From JAWKRB01 sp041389885 (GTDB lineage: Bacteria; Myxococcota_A; Polyangia; Polyangiales; Ga0077539): DNA of 64,000 nucleotides. The DNA lies in contig JAWKRB010000007.1 of assembly GCA_041389885.1 (NCBI GenBank), positions 260,607-324,606 on the forward strand. The letters are read 5' to 3'. Within the stretch, counting starts at the first letter, position 1. Each line of letters begins with the position of its first letter. This document shows, one piece after another, positions 61,698 through 64,000 of the stretch. The notes under the pieces are model-generated. The model had not been told where the DNA came from, did not search any database, and saw only the letters and a program-made list of their open reading frames with translations. The position numbers and the translations under genes were made by a program.

Positions 61698-63458
61698 TCA
61701 CCTCTTCGTGAACTTCTTGATCAGCGCCGAGAACTGAGCCGACGCGCTGTTGGCCTTGTTGACGCGGTTGTCCCGGCGCAGCTCCAGGAGCCGCACCTCG
61801 CGCAGGGCGTCGACGTTGTTGGGGTTCATCTCGAGCGCCATGCGAAAGAGGCCCGGCGCGCGCCGGTCGTTGTTGGTCTTGAGCGCCATGCCCATCAGGT
61901 AGTGCGCGCGGTCGTTGTTCTCGGTGTTGTCGATCACCTTGCGGAGCATCACCACGATCTCCTTGAAGTTCTGCTGCGGCGCGATCTGCAGGAGGCACTG
62001 CGCGAGCAGCAGGTTCGCCGAGATGTCGTCGGGGATGACCTCGACGATGCGGCGCAGGATCTTCTCGGCCTCGACCCAGTCCTTGCGCTTCACCATGAGC
62101 TCGGCGCGCTGGGTGTCTTGCACCGTCTCGATGATCGCCTGCACCTGCTTCTGCGCCGCCGGGGTGCCGCCGCCGCCGGCGATCGACTCGTCGTAGTGCT
62201 CGCGCTTCTTGGGGTCGGAGAGCTCGGCGAAGGCGCTGTTGAAGTGCGCGAAGATCTCCGTGAACAAGCCCTTCATCTCGGGCACGGGCGCGCGGTCGGG
62301 GTGATACTGCGCCGCGAGCCTGTTGTACGACGCGCGGATCTCGTCGGCCGTCGCCGAGGGCTTGAGGTCGAGCATCTCGTAGTAGGTCCAGTGCTCCATG
62401 CGAGAGAGCTGAGCCTTGGCCTCTTTGTACCGGGGATCGCTCTCGAGGCTCGGCGCCGCCTCCGCCGGGGGCTCGGGCGCGGCCTCGGCGGGGGCGGCCT
62501 CGGCGGCGTCGCCCTCGACCGCGACCCCCACGGCCCGGAGCGCCGCGCTGAGCTCAGGCGGGAGCGACGGCGCGATGGACGGCGTCGACTCCCTCGGGGG
62601 CGAGATCGACGCCATCGGCGGCGGCGCCATGGTGGTCATGGGGCGGGGCGCCATCGAGGGCGTCACGCCCGGCGCCGGCGGGCTGACCGCCTCGACCTGC
62701 TTGGTCAGCGCCAGGAGGTACACCATCGCGCGCACCAGCGCGGGGTCGCGGCCGAGGCCCACGAGCTGATCGACGCTCGACGGGGCGACGCGGAGCTGCG
62801 TCGCCGCGGACCCCAGCTCGTCGCCGAAGCCGAAGCGGTCGAACTCGTGGCCCTCACGCAGGCGGATGAAGCGCGCGCCGACCTTGTCGAGCACGCCCTT
62901 CACCGCGGCCTCGTCGGGGCGGTGGTTGTGGTACGAGCGCCAGACGATCGGGAGCACGTCTTCGGGCGCGCGGGTGCGGTGCTCACCGTCGAGCAGGTCG
63001 ACCCCGTTGAAGTACTCGTAGCGCCCGTCGGCGAAGCCGAAGAGCGCGAGCACCTTGCGCCGCGTCTGCTCGCGCAGCGCCTCGTCGAGCTTGACCGCGT
63101 CGACGGCGCGGAGCCGCAGCACCGTGGCCACCTCGTCGGCGCCGGCGTCGATGGCCTCTTGCGCGGCGCCGAACACCTCGTCGTTGATCAGCTCCATCTC
63201 GCGCAGCACCCACGCGAGGTTGTCGACCACGCGGGGCAGCTGCACCGCGACGATGCGCCCCTCGACGAAGGTCAGCCGCGAGGCGCCGGCGACGTCGAGC
63301 ACCGCGCGCAGCGCCTCGTCCTCGGGCTCGATGTACACCGCCAGCGTGCCGGAGAGCTTCTTCTCCCGCGCATACAGCAGCACGTTGGCGAGGGGGGTCT
63401 TGCGAAACGAGCCCTCCGTCGTGGGCTTCAGGGTGTCGTTCATCGTCGGCGCATTCAT
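61698..63458 (-). CDS. DUF4388-DnaJ-TPR protein (586 aa)
   Basis: Three regions are visible. The N-terminal part (residues 10-170; GSFRKTPLANVLLYAREKKL, ALRAVLDVAGASRLTFVEGR) is DUF4388, a fold common in myxobacterial motility and signalling proteins. A Pro/Ala-rich linker follows. A J-domain follows it (TYYEMLDLKPSATADEIRAS, AAQYHPDRA, with the HPD motif intact), so it can recruit a DnaK. The C-terminal TPR-like helices read YLMGMALKTNNDRRA and LFRMALEMNPNNVDALREV. It is cytosolic; ATGs at 63458 and 63443 are possible starts. Confidence 0.78.
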   Translation of the reverse strand: MNAPTMNDTLKPTTEGSFRKTPLANVLLYAREKKLSGTLAVYIEPEDEALRAVLDVAGASRLTFVEGRIVAVQLPRVVDNLAWVLREMELINDEVFGAAQEAIDAGADEVATVLRLRAVDAVKLDEALREQTRRKVLALFGFADGRYEYFNGVDLLDGEHRTRAPEDVLPIVWRSYHNHRPDEAAVKGVLDKVGARFIRLREGHEFDRFGFGDELGSAATQLRVAPSSVDQLVGLGRDPALVRAMVYLLALTKQVEAVSPPAPGVTPSMAPRPMTTMAPPPMASISPPRESTPSIAPSLPPELSAALRAVGVAVEGDAAEAAPAEAAPEPPAEAAPSLESDPRYKEAKAQLSRMEHWTYYEMLDLKPSATADEIRASYNRLAAQYHPDRAPVPEMKGLFTEIFAHFNSAFAELSDPKKREHYDESIAGGGGTPAAQKQVQAIIETVQDTQRAELMVKRKDWVEAEKILRRIVEVIPDDISANLLLAQCLLQIAPQQNFKEIVVMLRKVIDNTENNDRAHYLMGMALKTNNDRRAPGLFRMALEMNPNNVDALREVRLLELRRDNRVNKANSASAQFSALIKKFTKR

Positions 63459-63498
63459 CACTGCAGCTACGCACTCCGCGTGCGAGGAGGGGCCGCGA

Positions 63499-64000
63499 CT
63501 ATACCGCGCGCCACGTCGTCCCCGAAGCCCCATCGCGCACTTCGATGCGGAGCGCGCTCAGCGCCTGCCGGAGCTCGTCGGCCCGCGCGAAGTCTCGCGC
63601 GAGCCGGGCGTCCTCCCGGGCGGCGATGAGCCCCTCGACCTGCGCGGCAGTGATCCCGCGCTCGGCGACCCGCCGCGCCGTGACCCGCGCGAAGAAGGCC
63701 TCCGGGTCCCCCGTCGCCACGCCGAGCACGCCGCAGGCGCGGGCGACCGCCGCCTCGGCGGCGTCGAGGTCTTCGAGGGTCGGGCGCTTCTCGTCGCAGA
63801 GCTTGTTGGCGAGCTGAAAGATTCGCCCCATCGGGTCCATCGCGCCTGCGGTGTTCAGGTCGTCGTTCATGGCCTCGTCGAAGGCCGCGAGGAGCTTCGC
63901 GAGGGCGGCGCCCTGCGAGGGCTTCGAGCCCGTGGGCTTCGCCGCGGCGACCTGCGCCCGCTTCACCCCGAGGCGCGCGCGGGTCTCGTAGAAGTACTCC
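63499..64000 (-). CDS. cysS: Cysteinyl-tRNA synthetase, C-terminal part (5' end outside the window)
   Basis: This enzyme charges tRNA-Cys. Only the DALR anticodon-binding domain and C-terminal end are inside the window: EYFYETRARLG at the edge, FDEAMNDDLNTAGAMDPMGRIF, ANKLCDEKRPTLED and the closing ARDFARADELRQAL. The catalytic HIGH and KMSKS parts lie beyond position 64000. It precedes the DUF4388-DnaJ gene on the same strand by 40 bases. Confidence 0.9.
   Translation of the reverse strand, partial: EYFYETRARLGVKRAQVAAAKPTGSKPSQGAALAKLLAAFDEAMNDDLNTAGAMDPMGRIFQLANKLCDEKRPTLEDLDAAEAAVARACGVLGVATGDPEAFFARVTARRVAERGITAAQVEGLIAAREDARLARDFARADELRQALSALRIEVRDGASGTTWRAV

Overview
The window is a high-GC chromosomal segment, most likely from a myxobacterium of the Polyangia type. 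That placement is an inference from: many lipoproteins with Asp/Ala/Pro-rich linkers, very long cysteine-rich repeat lipoproteins of the myxobacterial kind, a DUF4388-DnaJ-TPR protein, and accessory type VI secretion (T6SS) genes scattered among housekeeping genes (pyrG, folC, nadB, gcdH, cysS, a tRNA-Ala). No prophage, CRISPR array or recognisable insertion sequence was seen.

Layout. 1-6.3 kb is a decaying, partly duplicated region: a 1-kb segment occurs twice (1-991 and 2931-3920), each copy holding the start of an FG-GAP lipoprotein gene; the right-hand copy is frameshifted and the neighbouring genes are broken. 6.6-9.5 kb is a minus-strand three-gene operon ending in a KaiC/RecA-like ATPase, with two unrecognised partners. 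9.8-16.1 kb holds two divergent giant Cys-rich lipoproteins, followed by a four-repeat MVL-type lectin (16.3-17.2 kb), a fatty-acid-hydroxylase-family membrane protein coupled to a TetR regulator with a clear double palindrome operator, and a Uma2-type nuclease. 19.7-20.6 kb is again decayed and carries a perfect 26-bp inverted repeat. 20.8-24.9 kb has two secreted proteins and pyrG.

25.1-33.7 kb is an orphan T6SS spike island: a PAAR protein with a probable cell-wall-hydrolase tail and two FHA-DUF4123 fusion proteins on the plus strand, converging on a minus-strand operon of vgrG, a small adaptor-like gene, a 644-aa unknown probable cargo protein and a 275-aa partner. An hcp gene lies 5 kb further on (38.7 kb). 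No core T6SS sheath or membrane-complex genes are present, so the island must use an apparatus encoded elsewhere.

33.8-64 kb is mostly housekeeping and signalling: folC overlapping an ATP-grasp ligase, a DUF362 protein, membrane proteins, a GH1 glycosidase with two TetR regulators, corA, a response regulator, nadB, a large unknown CxxC protein, a ferredoxin, an AstD-like aldehyde dehydrogenase, a Fic-fold protein whose catalytic motif is destroyed, tRNA-Ala(CGC), gcdH, two overlapping histidine kinases (the second with a degenerate ATP site), a creatininase-family hydrolase, a sialidase-like lipoprotein, a zinc-ribbon protein, the DUF4388-DnaJ-TPR protein and the 3' part of cysS.
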